Counted from the first letter of the stretch, positions 10,804 through 21,860 are shown. The stretch: 64,000 bases of DNA from Harmonia axyridis (GCF_914767665.1 NC_059507.1:36637270-36701269); one strand, 5' to 3'. The notes: generated from the letters alone by a model not told the origin. A program made the numbers and translations.

Positions 10804-11568
10804 TACTCAAATGATTTGATTCTCATACCAAATAACCAGATAATATCCTTGTCATCTTGAACGTGCAAAAAATCCTCGAAATTAAATTCGGAGATGCGCA
10901 AAGGCCTATGTTGATATTCGCCCATAATGAGATGGAAAAAAGCTATCGCATCAGCCCCTGGCCATGATCACAAATATTAATATCATGAGTTAATGTTTAT
11001 CCTATAGATAAATACAGGGTTAAATTTTTAATCCTCATAAACGATCGTAACGAATGTTGTGCCCGGGGTGGGATGTCCGATATTGAATTTCAAATTGTAG
11101 CTCGAGGCTCGTTCATCCATGAAAATTATGAAATGACACGTAATTTACTCTGCCGCTAATCTTTACATGAAAAATTCCATTTTTTCCGCGACCATGCTGA
11201 TCTGCGCCCAGGGGACCGAGTACAGATGCGGAATTCTCACAATTGGTAGACGAAAAAAAATTCGGAAGAGTATTATTGACGCCGGGTGAGAACCATTTCG
11301 AGCACGTCCAGAAATGGATGAATAAATTTCAATAATTAAAATGAATCTCACTACATACGGAAAAAGGCTCGGAACTCTAATACAATTATCACAAAAATAA
11401 AAAAAAATATAGTGCAAATAATATTTTACACTATCTCGCTTTCTGGATTTACTATATTTGTTTACAAGACAGTAAATTCTCTGTTCTGATTGCTATCGAT
11501 AAGTGTCGATAAGTGATTTCAACAACGGCGACGCATTGACAACTCAACGATCTCTACAAATAATAAAT
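10804..11568. other. spacer with GC-richer patch
   Basis: The patch at 11040-11370 is richer in CpG (GTGCCCGGGGTGGGATG, CGAGGCTCG), while the rest is AT-rich. An 84-codon minus-strand frame at 11163-11417 has no recognisable features. No repeat is identified. Confidence 0.3.
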
Positions 11569-12075
11569 TTAATTTCTTAAAATTTCTCTAGGTGTGAAGC
11601 ACAATGATTGTGTCTTTTCGGGGTTCATCCTCATTCTATTAGCATTAAACCATTGTTGAGCATCCGCCAATGTCTTTCTTTTGCTATCATCTAGTTCCTG
11701 TTGGTTGAGGGCCGAATGGAGGAAGCTGGTGTCATCCACAAACATAACCACTTCCACCTGTTCTATATTCGCGGGCAGATCATTAACATATACCAGAAAA
11801 AAAATTGGTCCCAAAATTGATCCCTGTGGAACTCCACTTTCGACCAGTTCCCAGTTAGAGTATTCTTCATCTATTTGTACTTGTTGGTACCTTTTTTCAA
11901 GGTAGCTGGTCATCAACTTCATAACAACTCCCCTTATTTCATAAAACCTCAACTTCTTTAGCAGGAGTGAGTGATCAATACTGTCAATACTGTAAGCTTT
12001 GCTAAGATCACATGAGGATAATTCGCATTTCCTTCCTGCATCAATGGCGTCAGCGATCTTTCGTAGGATTATTAT
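11569..12075 (-). pseudogene. non-LTR reverse transcriptase catalytic-domain fragment
   Basis: The minus strand carries RT motifs in order: CELSSCDLSKAYSIDSIDHS (12035-11975, where an insertion breaks the expected DLSKAFDSIDH), SGVPQGSILGPIFFLVYVND (about 11780-11840) and VVMFVDDTSF, the catalytic DD motif in place of YADDT. It ends MNPEKTQSLCF near 11600. One frameshift separates the first motif from the rest. Both ends are truncated. It is jockey/CR1-like in motif spelling, but I cannot assign the clade. Confidence 0.85.
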
Positions 12076-12289
12076 TATAGTATTGTGTGATATCGTATGT
12101 GAAGGAAATATTGAAATGTTCTGAAAATTTTACATTAAGTGCCAAGTAATGAATATGCTGATCCAACATCAGTGCTTATATTTGTTGTGTGGATCATTCA
12201 TATGAGATTTTGTTATTATAAAGGGGGGTCACAATAAATTTATTCCCAGTAGGAGCAAAAACGCCATAGAGCACAACAATGTAAATCAA
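12076..12289. other. AT-rich spacer
   Basis: Nothing recognised. Confidence 0.4.
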
Positions 12290-12730
12290 CAATATGAAAG
12301 AAAATCTCCATACCACGCATCTCTTCTCTGAGTACTTTCATATGTTGATATTCGTCAGAACGAGGCACCCCCGCGTGGCGACCTCAGTCGAAACTAATTT
12401 CGATGCAGTTTCGCAGCCGCCTAACCGAAAAAAGGCCCCTCGACATTTTTCGATGAGTTATCATCATGTGGGGCGAGGCAAAGTGGAAACTTTCGAACGG
12501 TAAATTGTTATTTATGTCGAAACGCGTGGGCGATTGAATTGTTTCTCTCTTTGTCGCAGGGGAAACCCCGACAATGCCTGGAAGAAATTAAAAACACAAT
12601 TTTCCCGGGTTTCCCTTTCCGCGCACCGTAAGGAACATTCAATTTTCTTCGAACATGTTATTGGTTTCCGCATGGAGGGGGATTGGAATGAATAAATAAT
12701 GGTTAAGGGTTACGGGAGAGTTGGAATTGG
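12290..12730. other. GC/CpG-richer unique island
   Basis: CpG-rich unique sequence. It contains GTTTCTCTCTTTGTCGCAG (ending near 12560), which fits a splice acceptor, but no matching coding exon can be argued. A frame starting at 12294 (69 codons, ATG) has no known features. Confidence 0.3.
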
Positions 12731-12814
12731 GCGGTTCAATCAATTTTGGAAAGTCGTGGTTATTTCGTTATGTTTTTCATTTCATTTATATGATAGAAGT
12801 GAAACTATTGGGTT

Positions 12815-13240
12815 TACAGGGTGGGCAAATTTCGATGTTTTAGCACTACAACGTTTGAAACAGATGAGATAGACAAAATCTGATACCCCATTCTCGGTCT
12901 CTTTTTCTGAGAAACTAACAAGGGTAGTATTCATTTTTGGCCACCTTCCTTTGGTTTCGAGTTATAAGCGAAAATTGGAAAAATGGCGATATCGAAAAAC
13001 ATTTATATCTCCGCTGATACTGATGCTAGAGCTCTGAAATTAAAACATTATACAGGCACTTTTTTACGTAGAATCCAGTAGTGGCGTGCTCGTATTTTCA
13101 AAGGGGTTTTTAATTACGAAGCTATGACCCAAAGTTATGTTTTTTCAAATAGGAACACAAGATTTTTGTGCCATTTTCTGAGAGCTTAATTTTTCCCGAT
13201 TTCAAAAGTATATAACATCGTATAAAAATAAATAACAGAA
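12815..13240 (+). repeat. repeat terminus of TACAGGGTGGGCAA type
   Basis: TACAGGGTGGGCAA at 12815-12828 is identical to the inverted 14-mer at 35627-35640. In insect genomes such ends often mark decayed DNA transposons. The opposite end is not located, so the boundary at 13240 is only a guess. The following 13241-13710 is AT-rich spacer with nothing recognised. Confidence 0.3.
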
Positions 13241-13710
13241 AATGGCCAAAAACCTTTTTTTACTTAAGAGTCTCAATATTTCTATGATTTCAACTGTTGA
13301 TGAGCACAGAAAATTTGAGCTTTCTATAACAAGAGCAGTGTCCTTCCGTCAATCTGATTATTTCTATGCTTTTCACTTATTTCTACAAAATTCGAATCTA
13401 GGTTTTCCGAGATGCAGAATTGGAGGCATTACTTGATCAAGACTCGTGCCAAACGCAACAATAATTGACAGGATCACTTCCACACTTGGATTTTCCCCAC
13501 AATATACTATTTTTTCGAAATAGGCTTCAACCTCGACAATCATGATTAGAGCCAAATATTTATTCCTAGAGCTTTCTTTTGTGGTCTGCAAAAAGCCAGT
13601 AATCACTTGGAGGCAGATCTGGCGAACAAGCTGGGTGATCAAGCAGTTGCAAGCGAAATTCATTCGATTCAGTCATGGTTTTCATCTATTGATGACAAAG
13701 AGCATTGCTG

Positions 13711-14122
13711 AATAGTTATTTTTAATACAAGTGCAGAAGGTATTGATATTCTTCCACGAGTTCAAAATTCAAAAACGAGCCACGAAGTGGCGAGTTTTTG
13801 AATGAACGAGTGGTAGAATGAGCCTTCTGTACGAGTATTATACATTATTTTCTCTAATTCATTGCATTTTTATTGAAATTAATGAAATATTTCCATGAAT
13901 ATCATATAGTGATTTTTGCATTGAAAAATGTTGATTGGCAGAACTGATTTCTTTAAGGCAAATCGATGAATTGACAGATAAAGCCGTGGCGGAAAGTTCG
14001 GAGTACCAACATATAATAATAAAATATAACCATGAAAACTGTGCGTTTCTGATATATTCTCGCACGATTTTGTTCTACAAGATGTGGAAGAATGAACGGA
14101 ATAACCACAGAATTAGAGAAAA
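13711..14122 (+). repeat. 411-bp composite repeat, copy 2
   Basis: Near-identical to 7992-8402, with scattered point differences and the same two inverted-repeat modules. It has the same left (AATAGTTATT) and right (AATTAGAGAAAA) borders. Flanking DNA differs completely, so these are real element ends. Confidence 0.8.
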
Positions 14123-15300
14123 GGTTTTTTTGCAATTGGATTTTTTTTCCCAATATATGCACTCTGCTCGAGAGGAGGCATTATGGGTATCGCGCTGCAT
14201 TCTACTTTGGCCCCGGTAGATTTATGGGGGTCGCCGCGTTGCAGCAGAGTCACCTATCTACGATGGTGTCCGAGGTTGTTTAAGACAGAGATCGCTGGAT
14301 TTCTTAACTGAAGAGTCGACACCAGTGATCTCGGAACTAAAGACGCATAATCCTGATGGAAAGGGCGCACTTATGTAAAATTTGAATCGAGAAAGTCTCG
14401 CCAAACTATTGAATAACGTTATTTAATATTCACTATTAATGGTTTTACCTTTGTCAATATAGTCAAGCAAGTCACATTGTAAAAACACTGCCTCCTGATG
14501 TTTGCAACTGCACCGCAGCTTCAATTTACAATAGCTCAAACCACTTCGTGGAGTTTTTTGTTGTTTTCTTAAAAAAAATCAAAATTTTGGGGACCGAAGC
14601 ATACAGCAATACCGATGGTTCTTCAGGCATGCTTAAAGTCACCATACTTCCTTCAAACCGTAGCTCAACGATGTGAGACAATCTCCTTGGAAGTTATTGA
14701 GGGTAAAAATCTTATCGATCCCTACAACTAAACCTAAATCCAACCCCGGCACTAAAAACGCCCACTTGTATATAAAAACCAAGAGTAGTCGACTAAGCGG
14801 AAAGCCAAGTGTTCAAGTTACCTCACCGATATTCAAGCAGCTCGCGAGGGTAACGAGAGCACCGGCCAGAATAAGAGGCGACTAAACCCCTTAAAAATAA
14901 TTATATTTCAGAGCCCGAGCTGTGTTTGTCGCAGCATTAATCAGAGGTGTCCAATTGCAGCGTATCTCTACAGTTACCGCTTCTAATTTGCTACAGCAGA
15001 TCGGCGTAAGTCGAGCGCGCCCTCTGCGCTGTTATAATGGAAGTAAATTACAAGGAGGACCTGATTCGATGTGACAACTGGCTCTTTTATTAGCTCGCCC
15101 AGATTCCGAGGTGTGCTCGGTCGCTTCGTTAGGACTGAATGGATTATCGGTTTGTTGCACATCGACGGGGGCGGCTGCCAATCATCTCGTACACGGTTGA
15201 TGGATTTGCACGTCTCGAATACTTCAAATTGTCGACATTTGTTAGAGAAGCACTCCCGAATCACCGAACAACTATAGTTTTCCACGAGTATCGAATAAAG
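14123..15300. other. unique sequence with two GC-richer islands
   Basis: Islands at about 14150-14340 and 14920-15280 are richer in CpG. TATATAAAA at about 14769 resembles a TATA box, but no gene follows. Frames of 60-100 codons on both strands overlap one another and show no family features. Confidence 0.3.
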
Positions 15301-15835
15301 TTTTCATTATGCGTGTATTTGCCCAAGCAATGTGATATTCATTATTCAGAGGTTCCAGTTCAATTTATAGGATTAGGACTATTGAACACAAATGACCAAT
15401 TTGGACTAGGCCAACGTTGTGGTCTATATAATTAGGCTTCAACAAGGCTACAGAGAAAAACAAAATAGGTATAAGTTGAAGTGAAAAATATGTAAAGAAA
15501 AAGAAGTACAATTTCCAAGTATGTAATAATATCAAACTATATTAATTATCTATCTGCTTAGTGTATCAGCAAAATGCCATCAACATAACCATTGTCAAAC
15601 AGAAGATTTCCACGCTATTACGTAGGAATCATAATCGAAAGTAACCCAAGGAGAATGCATGTCATCGAGGGAGAATAGCGATATACCGGTTTCCCAAGGA
15701 GATAGTTCACCATATTGGCTAACAGGATTTAGAAATGGTTTGACTAGATGTGTACTTCTTGAACTAGTCAGTTCTGGACTCTAAGCTAATTTCAGGTTAG
15801 CTTTGGAATTTCATCGTGAATTATCTGCTTAAACA

Positions 15836-16012
15836 AATATCAAAATTATTACATTATTGTGCGCAAACCTTTTCTATCTGATAATTTTTTTTGATATATA
15901 CTGCAGTTTAGAAATATAATTCCAACTGCCTCTGATAAGGATAGATAGTGAAGGTTTTGGCACAATGATATCATAATTTCGATATTTATATTAGATTGCC
16001 TTCATCAATTAG
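15836..16012. repeat. inverted pair of a dispersed 45-bp repeat
   Basis: ATATCAAAATTATTACATTA followed by TTGTGC (minus copy, about 15838) and TTTGGCACAATGATATCATA followed by ATTTCGATATT (plus copy, about 15958) face each other. The same block forms the ends of the element at 18222-19332 and recurs near 30060 and 30905. This is a small relic of that family. The flanks 15301-15835 and 16013-16200 are AT-rich with nothing recognised. Confidence 0.6.
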
Positions 16013-16204
16013 ACCTTTTTATCTTCATAACTGAAGCTTAAAATTGCCACCAATAGATAACTGTCGCATGAACTTCTTTGCTTAGGACGGAGAAAATTTT
16101 CGGAACTACTTCTAAACCCATCAAGATTTAAGACCCTGCAATCATAGCAGAGTCACTTTCTTGCTCCTAGCTTCTTCTCCTACCTTATCAGGCCACCCTG
16201 ACCT

Positions 16205-16655
16205 TGGCGATCACTTCAGAGAGTCCTTGTCGGTCTTCTGTCAATCTGAATAGTTTCTCGACGGTGCTGATGCCGGTCCAATCTCGAACGTTCTTCAGCC
16301 TTGATATTTGACAGCTTACTCGTCCTCGATGCCCCTCCCTTTTGCCCTTCATTAAAAAGTATAGTATCGAATATTGTCCTCGCCTTAGAAGGTGCCCTAG
16401 ATAGGAAGTTTTTTCAAGTTTGATAATCTTCAGCAGGCCCCTATTACTATAAGCCCTGCTTAGAAACTCAGTATTTGTTGTGGTCCATTAGATTCTGAAC
16501 ATACGGCGGCGAATCCAAATTTCGAACTTTTCCAGCATATTGAGGGTGTTGACTTTTAGAGTTCATGTCTCCACTCCATATAATAAGACTGACCTTATGT
16601 AGCATTTCATCAATTTTTGGCGGCTTTTCAGGTTCAGGTTGTCGTTATATATATA
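16205..16655 (-). pseudogene. non-LTR reverse transcriptase C-terminal fragment
   Basis: The minus strand reads DNLNLKSRQKLMKCYIRSVL followed by LYGVET*TL, where a Trp codon has become stop. It continues NMLEKFEIWIRRRMFRI, YLGHLLRRGQY and RLKNVRDWTGISTVEKLFRL. This is the same post-RT region as at 6388-6950 but from a different element. At least two stops are present. It ends near 16205 in EVIAKV, matching the usual terminal IANV/IANLR of these proteins. The GTTGTCGTTATATATATATA stretch beyond 16640 marks the truncation. Confidence 0.8.
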
Positions 16656-16775
16656 TAGAAGAGATCTTATATTGTTGAAGTTGGATCAGGTTCTCTCAAT
16701 GCGAAATCTATTTTCTTTGTCGCGTGATGTGTCTTCTGTTACATTGCAACCAAGTTTGGACTAATGGCCAACAAG

Positions 16776-17450
16776 TTCAACGGATAGCAAAGCCAAGCTG
16801 AGGTCCCTGGAATCATATACTCAGGAATCTCTAATGATATGGGAGTGCCGTAATACGTTGAAGCAACTGGCCAGAGCCAATAAAGTTACTTCTTTATGGG
16901 TACCGGGACATTTTGGTATTGAAGGAAATGAAAAAGCCGATGAACTTGCAAAAGGGGCATCAAGTTTGTGGTTTTGGACGATACCAATAGAAGACAGTGG
17001 TCCAACAATGGGAGAGGGACAATAGGCATACCCTCTTTAGAAATACTCCGGGTCTTGCTCAGGCAATGAAATTTGTGGTGCATTCACTGACCTATACTAG
17101 AAAGCTCCTGAAACTACCATTGGGCTTGAGATAATGGTGAGACTGCTGACACGACACTGTTGGTGCAAATAACTTTTATACCTCCTAGGTAGGTTAGCAG
17201 ATGATATATGCAGGCTCTGTAGAAGGGAGGTTGAAATAACCGAACACATACCTTGTGTGCAAATGTCTGGCGCTGACTGTCCTAAGAACCACTCATATGG
17301 GAAAATCAGTTCTGGATACTCACACAAGTAATAGCCAAGATTTCTTTAACAGCATCGACGTCCCCTCTGGGTTTGTATGAATAGGTAGGGTTAAGAACTG
17401 AAGATAAACTTGGTCGCAGTTCTCGGCAGCCGTAACGACGCTGATTTAGT
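16776..17450 (+). pseudogene. I-clade-like non-LTR 3' end, copy 2
   Basis: Homologous to 5572-6265. RNase H reads TDSKAKLRSLESY, KVTSLWVPGHFGIEGNEKAD and ELAKGASSL, keeping the DS and GH...GNEKAD motifs better than copy 1. The C-terminal knuckle (CRLCRREVEITEH then C) survives in a shifted frame near 17205-17260. The 3' part has stops and frameshifts and no clear TAA tail remains. Confidence 0.8.
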
Positions 17451-18221
17451 GAAATAATTAATTTTAGTAGATTGCATAGAGCTGTCGACATCCTAAATTT
17501 TATTTGATCATTCCTGACAATGAGAAAAAAAAAGTTTCATACCAAAAAATTGTGTAATAACCGAATCAGGTCAGCATCGTCCGACAGATAGAGAACTCCC
17601 AATTCGCCAACCACATTCGCCGGCTGACATTCCGCGTCGCCGAAATCGAAACGAAGATGTCAAATTCCAGCGTCATCAGTTCACCTGTGCATGTTATCTC
17701 GTCGATAGATATGGCAGTCCCGGTATTCCTCCATCGCTGACCCGAATTCTCGCGGACCGAAGCCGGAAATATCATGCATGAAATCCTAATTTTCATACCC
17801 GTACCCGGCATCCGATCCGGAATCGGCATTCCATCGATAAACGAACGTTGAAGCAGCGTTGCCCAGGTCCGTGTGTTTTTTTTTTTTTGGGGCTGGCTAG
17901 CAACGAGTTCATTACTTGGTAATGTTGAACAAATAAGTTGGGGGCAGGTACGATTATACAACTTTCGAGGGTTTGTTCCACTCGAAACTCGGGAAGAGCG
18001 AGCAGCGGTGTGTGGGAGTTTTTAATGGAGTGTTTCTCGTAAAAACAACGGGGTTAAATTGAGGGGTCACTTACACTAGGCGCCGTAAAAAACTGGTTAA
18101 TTCGAAGGTGATTATATTATGTTCTGCATTAATTGCACATTCGGGAGTTAGATTCATGATGGTTGGTTTGCAGCAAGGTTCACATTAATTTGTAAAGGTC
18201 GAATGAGTCTACTACAATTTA
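17451..18221. other. GC/CpG-richer unique island
   Basis: The island proper is about 17565-18070: CpG-dense, with GGCATCCGATCCGGAATCGG and ATGCATGAAATCC. A 131-codon minus-strand frame here begins at TTG, not ATG, and has no recognisable features, so I do not call it. No repeat is recognised. Confidence 0.35.
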
Positions 18222-18697
18222 ATTTGAATATCAAAATTATAACATCTTTGTGCCAAATCCTTTACAATTCTGCTAGAATTGAAATTTCAATTGACCGAAT
18301 ATTATAACCAACCAAAGGAAAAATAAATTATCCAAAACTTTACAAATTTAGTAAACGGTTAACAAATTGAATAGCTCAATTAACCTAATGACAGACGTAC
18401 GTTTTGGATATTTAGAAACTTAAAACTTATATTATTATATATTCATTCCACTAACATGAATTTGAGGACACCTTGGGTTAACTGAAAGAAACTGTTCACC
18501 TGATTAGGATTTATATAGATAGCATTCTTAACAAGTAGTCATAGATCTTCTCTCTTTCTCTTTTGCGAAATAGGTATACAAATCAGCATTTACAATTGAA
18601 CACATATATTGCATTGCCTTATCTTCATCAAGAGATTCATTCATAGTCAAAATCAATCAAGAAATTCTAAACAGAAAATTTAGCTCTCTAAGAGGCG

Positions 18698-18748
18698 CAA
18701 CTTAGTCGCCAACCAAGTTGACAACTTCACAAGTTGGCGACTAAGTTG
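18698..18748. repeat. perfect 16-bp inverted repeat
   Basis: CAACTTAGTCGCCAAC (18698-18713) and GTTGGCGACTAAGTTG (18733-18748) are exact inverses around a 19-nt spacer that itself contains AAGTTGACAACTT, a nearly symmetric core. It lies inside the long-inverted-repeat element. Confidence 0.9.
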
Positions 18749-18842
18749 CTCGTGTGTGGGCTAGTTGGTGGTTGATAATCCAAGTTACCAACTTAGTGAC
18801 AACTAAGTTGGCAACAAATCAATATTTACCATAGAAATACTA

Positions 18843-18886
18843 GTGTTATGGTCAACTAAGTTTGTCAACTTAGTTGACCATAACAC
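18843..18886. repeat. perfect 20-bp hairpin with 4-nt loop
   Basis: GTGTTATGGTCAACTAAGTT, loop TGTC, AACTTAGTTGACCATAACAC. The stem has no mismatch. Its CAACTTAGTTG-type core is shared with the neighbouring inverted repeat, so the cluster may have grown by duplication. Confidence 0.95.
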
Positions 18887-19391
18887 GTATACCCGTTCCA
18901 CAGAATAGCTAGGGAGATAATATATGAATACCTGTTGAAATTGTTATCTCTGTCAATCCCTGCCAGAGAAACAAATACATGCTAGTGAAATAAATATAAC
19001 ACGTTGTTAGTTCGTAGGTTCAGTGAGTTTTTTGAATTAGAAAACCTAATAAGTAGAAATTGTATTGAAAAATATAAAAATCTTGAAAAGTTCAACTGTC
19101 TTTATTCAGTTATTCCATTTATATCATTAACCGTTTTCATCATTAACCATTTATATTATTAACCGTTTGCTTTATTTATACAGTTTCGGATTATTTATTT
19201 TTCTTTTGGTTGGTTTTGATATTTTGTCTATTGGAATTGTATTTCTAGGCAAAAACGTATAAATCAAGAAGATATCTCAAATTGTGAAAATTTTGGCTCA
19301 ATGATGTCATAATTTTGATATTCATATCAGAGTGGACAAAAATAAAATAGTTTTGTGTGCTCATAAAGCAACACGTAACATTTTTTATTAG

Positions 19392-19684
19392 ACTCGTTTC
19401 ACACTTAAACGGTTCGATTCGGTTAGGTGCGTATTTGATTCGTTTTCGGTAGTGCCTAAAACGAATGAAAAAAATGTGTGTAAACGACCAATTGCTTTTG
19501 TGAACTCTGGACCCGAATGGAAACCGAACGAAACCGATTTGTGTCGAGGGGGCTTTCGGTTCTATCAGTTATCTATTAGGTACTGAACACACACCGTATC
19601 ACCGTTTCACACTTTTCCGGCGGCTACCGAAAACGAATCGAATACGCACCGAACCGAATCGAACCGTATAGGTGTGAAACGAGT
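19392..19684. mobile_element. MITE with ~65-bp terminal inverted repeats
   Basis: The left end ACTCGTTTCACACTTAAACG continues GTTCGATTCGGTTAGGTGCG. The right end is its inverse, with few mismatches, closing in GTGTGAAACGAGT. ATTAG stands directly on both sides (19387-19391 and 19685-19689), a likely 5-bp target duplication, although a TTA duplication of PIF/Harbinger type would also fit. No coding capacity in 293 bp. Confidence 0.85.
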
Positions 19685-19689
19685 ATTAG

Positions 19690-20089
19690 TCAAATTAACA
19701 ATATTATCAAAAATCCTTATTGTCTAGGGGCAATTGGTTACTCGAAAGTAATTCATCCTGTATATTAGATTATTATTTCAAAATACGGTACAATAAAATC
19801 GAAAAACGACGTGTTTCAGGATTATTTCTTAAAATGATCTGTTTACCTAAAACGGAATTTGTTCCATACTTTACGGACACACTGTATACACCTTATACAA
19901 GAAGAGAAGAATACACTGAATAATGAATTTGTTTGTTTTTCAAATTCAGTTTTTTCCTTCAGTAGATTAAGACTGCCTTTACAATCTCTAAAATATTATA
20001 TTTCATGATTGCTAACGGAGTCAGGCCTGAAATGAATCAAGAACGCTTTACCAACTATCATATACAAGCATAAATCCTGATCAGCCAGT
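19690..20089. other. AT-rich spacer
   Basis: A 67-codon frame at 19720-19923 has no recognised features. Nothing else is seen. Confidence 0.35.
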
Positions 20090-20560
20090 TCCAGAACGAA
20101 CGTCACTTTCCAGCGAAAAGCCGCTAAAAACAAACGTCATATGATCCGGTTCCCCTTTCTGGGCGTGAATTTTTCAGGGGGACATGCTCAGAGTCGCAGC
20201 CAAACGGACGAAAGCGCATCGTCATTGTCCGAAATCGAAATTCAATTATCGAGTCGGCCGCGGCAAATCTGGGCCCAACTGATAACATTAACTATGTAAC
20301 GGTACTAATCACCTGCCGTTAAAACGGCGTGCTTAATCAAATATGCACGCACCCCCCACCCACCGCACCACCCCCTGATCATCGGATGCTGGGCGACGGT
20401 CCATCGATGTCCATTACAAGAACATGATGGCGGTTCGTGTTGGTTTAATCCCGATGCAGCGGGAGGAGAGGAAAGGGGATTCGATTCGGAGAAGCAGCCA
20501 TAGAGGAATTTGGTCCCTGTCATCTGTCCTGTCTCTGTGTTCACATTGGGGGGAATATGT
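20090..20560. other. GC/CpG-richer unique island
   Basis: One of the clearest islands. It includes CGAGTCGGCCGCGGCAAATC, GTACTAATCACCTGCC (homeodomain-like TAATC plus E-box CACCTG) and GATAACATTAAC. A minus-strand frame of about 79 codons begins at GTG and resembles no family. It is a candidate cis-regulatory element. Confidence 0.35.
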
Positions 20561-20724
20561 TTAACGTCTATTTTACGCGTTTGTTATGATAGAACGTTAT
20601 TTAGTCATTATATTGAGTTATTAATCAAGCTAACTTTTTGATTGAATTTGATAGAAACAGGGTATTATCATAAGGGGACTCGAAAGCCGTCGTCAATTTA
20701 TTTATTCAATTTGTTGGATGTTTT

Positions 20725-20925
20725 ACTTGAAATAAACCTGCAACACCCAGAAGAAGCTGTTTAAATTTTGAACCTGTTCTGGTAAAACATAGATAGTATA
20801 GCAAGGAGTAAATTATTGAATTTGGAAAAAAATCGTGAAGGTTTTTTCATGTAAATAATTTTTGTTACTTGAATCTTGTAGTCGTTTCTTAAATTGTACA
20901 ACAAACCAGCTGTTCGAAGAGATCC
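20725..20925 (+). mobile_element. Tc1-like element 5' end, interrupted
   Basis: The terminal part (CTGCAACACCC, then AACATAGATAGTATAGCAAG and GTGAAGGTTTTTTCATGTAA) is homologous to the left end of the Tc1 element at 32400. The homology resumes at 21805-21860 (TGTTAAAATGTCTAGAGC...TTTATCGCCAGCTGAG), the start of the transposase ORF. A Penelope-like fragment separates the two parts, showing nested insertion. Confidence 0.8.
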
Positions 20926-20940
20926 AAAGTCGATGTTTAG

Positions 20941-21783
20941 TTGTTGAAATAAAATTGAAGGAAAAGTCTATAAAACACTTCTGTTGTTGGAACCTTGTAT
21001 ATTAAATCATAGTCTATGTGGGAAGAAGTGGTAGATCCATTCGGACGAAGACAAGAGAACATCTAACTAGAGCCAGGAACCCAAACAATGATAAATCTAT
21101 CTTCGGTTGTCATTTAAAGGAAGAAGAACATAAGTTTGATATGAAAGACAACACCAAACTAATTCATCACTGCGAATTAAGCTACAAACAAGAAATTCTA
21201 GAGGAGGTAGAAATATTTTAACATATGAAGAACACAGAATACAGGACACTAAATGCTATGTTAACAAACAATTTTAAAGACACATGTAAAATTTTATATT
21301 GATGCTCTTCGAGGACACCACTGCATCGTAGGGAAATTCAACACCTGTGTCAACCTTGATTGGAAGAAGAAGAATCCGTCAGCTTGAACGTCAATTTTGT
21401 TTTGTTTATGTTTTGTTTGTCATTTTATATTATTTGACTTTTCACAGTATGCCATTTTGACCATTGTATTTTTGATATTTATTTGTTTTTATTTTTCACT
21501 TTGTGACTTATACATATTTTATCAATGTTTCACCATATGACTATGGAACCTTAAAAATCGTAAGTTTCAGTGAGCAATTGACCGAACTGTAGAATTATGT
21601 TATCCACCTTTTCTTTAAGTTTTTCGCTCAACTTCATATATTGTACCTAAGAGTATAATCTTTTTCAGAATCTTTGGATTGGTAATGGCGAATACGCCGA
21701 AACATGTAACCGGATGATTTAATATACACGGTTCCAACAACAGAAGTGTTTTATAGACTTTTTCTTCAATTTTATACTCAACA
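20941..21783 (+). mobile_element. Penelope-like retroelement fragment with GIY-YIG endonuclease
   Basis: The + strand at 21011-21221 encodes VYVGRSGRSIRTKTREHLTR and then KSIFGCHLKEEEHKF. This is the GIY-YIG endonuclease end of Penelope-like elements (YVG...R...R..EH, then a distal K...F..HL motif). No reverse transcriptase is left. The fragment is flanked by about 65-bp inverted repeats (20941-21009 and 21714-21783; core AAAACACTTCTGTTGTTGGA), as in Penelope pseudo-LTRs. Near the right arm, GGCG-AATA-CGCC followed by GAAAC (21687-21703) resembles stem II and the GAAA box of a hammerhead ribozyme. The insertion splits a Tc1 element. Confidence 0.75.
21672..21712 (+). ncRNA. degenerate hammerhead-ribozyme-like motif
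   Basis: A 4-bp stem with AATA loop (21687-21698) is followed at once by GAAAC. The preceding bases TTGGTAA stand where the conserved CTGATGA box should be and match it only in part, so cleavage activity is unlikely. Hammerhead motifs are known in pseudo-LTRs of Penelope-like elements, which supports the family call. Confidence 0.35.
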
Positions 21784-21804
21784 CTTCAAAATGGGATTTT
21801 ATGA

Positions 21805-21860
21805 GAATATGTTGTTAAAATGTCTAGAGCTTGTGTAGGCGGAATTTATCGCCAGCTGAG
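21805..21860 (+). pseudogene. Tc1-like transposase start, continuation after the nested insertion
   Basis: About 55 bp homologous to 32588-32640, beginning with the transposase start region (MSRACVGGIYRQL-like). Homology stops after GCCAGCTGAG. The next 21861-22180 is AT-rich spacer with nothing recognised. Confidence 0.65.

Larger units (their letters stand above)
18222..19332. mobile_element. non-autonomous element with long terminal inverted repeats
   Basis: About 140 bp at the left (from TTTGAATATCAAAATTATAA) recurs inverted at the right (ending TTATAATTTTGATATTCATA type). Shared internal blocks include CCAACCAAAGGAAAAATAAA / TTTATTTTTCTTTTGGTTGG and AAACGGTTAA / TTAACCGTTT. The interior holds a cluster of perfect hairpins (18698-18886) and a minus-oriented block around 18531-18600 that recurs near 30200-30330 and 63060-63200. 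No ORF is found. Long inverted arms without coding capacity suggest a foldback-like family. Relics lie at 15836, 30020-30960 and 63000. Confidence 0.72.

Noticed and set aside
14768..14776. TATATAAAA as a promoter TATA box
   Set aside because: No downstream gene or initiator is evident, and such words are common in AT-rich DNA.
17566..17961. 131-codon minus-strand frame
   Set aside because: The start codon is TTG, no domain is visible, and it lies in a GC-richer island where long chance frames are expected.
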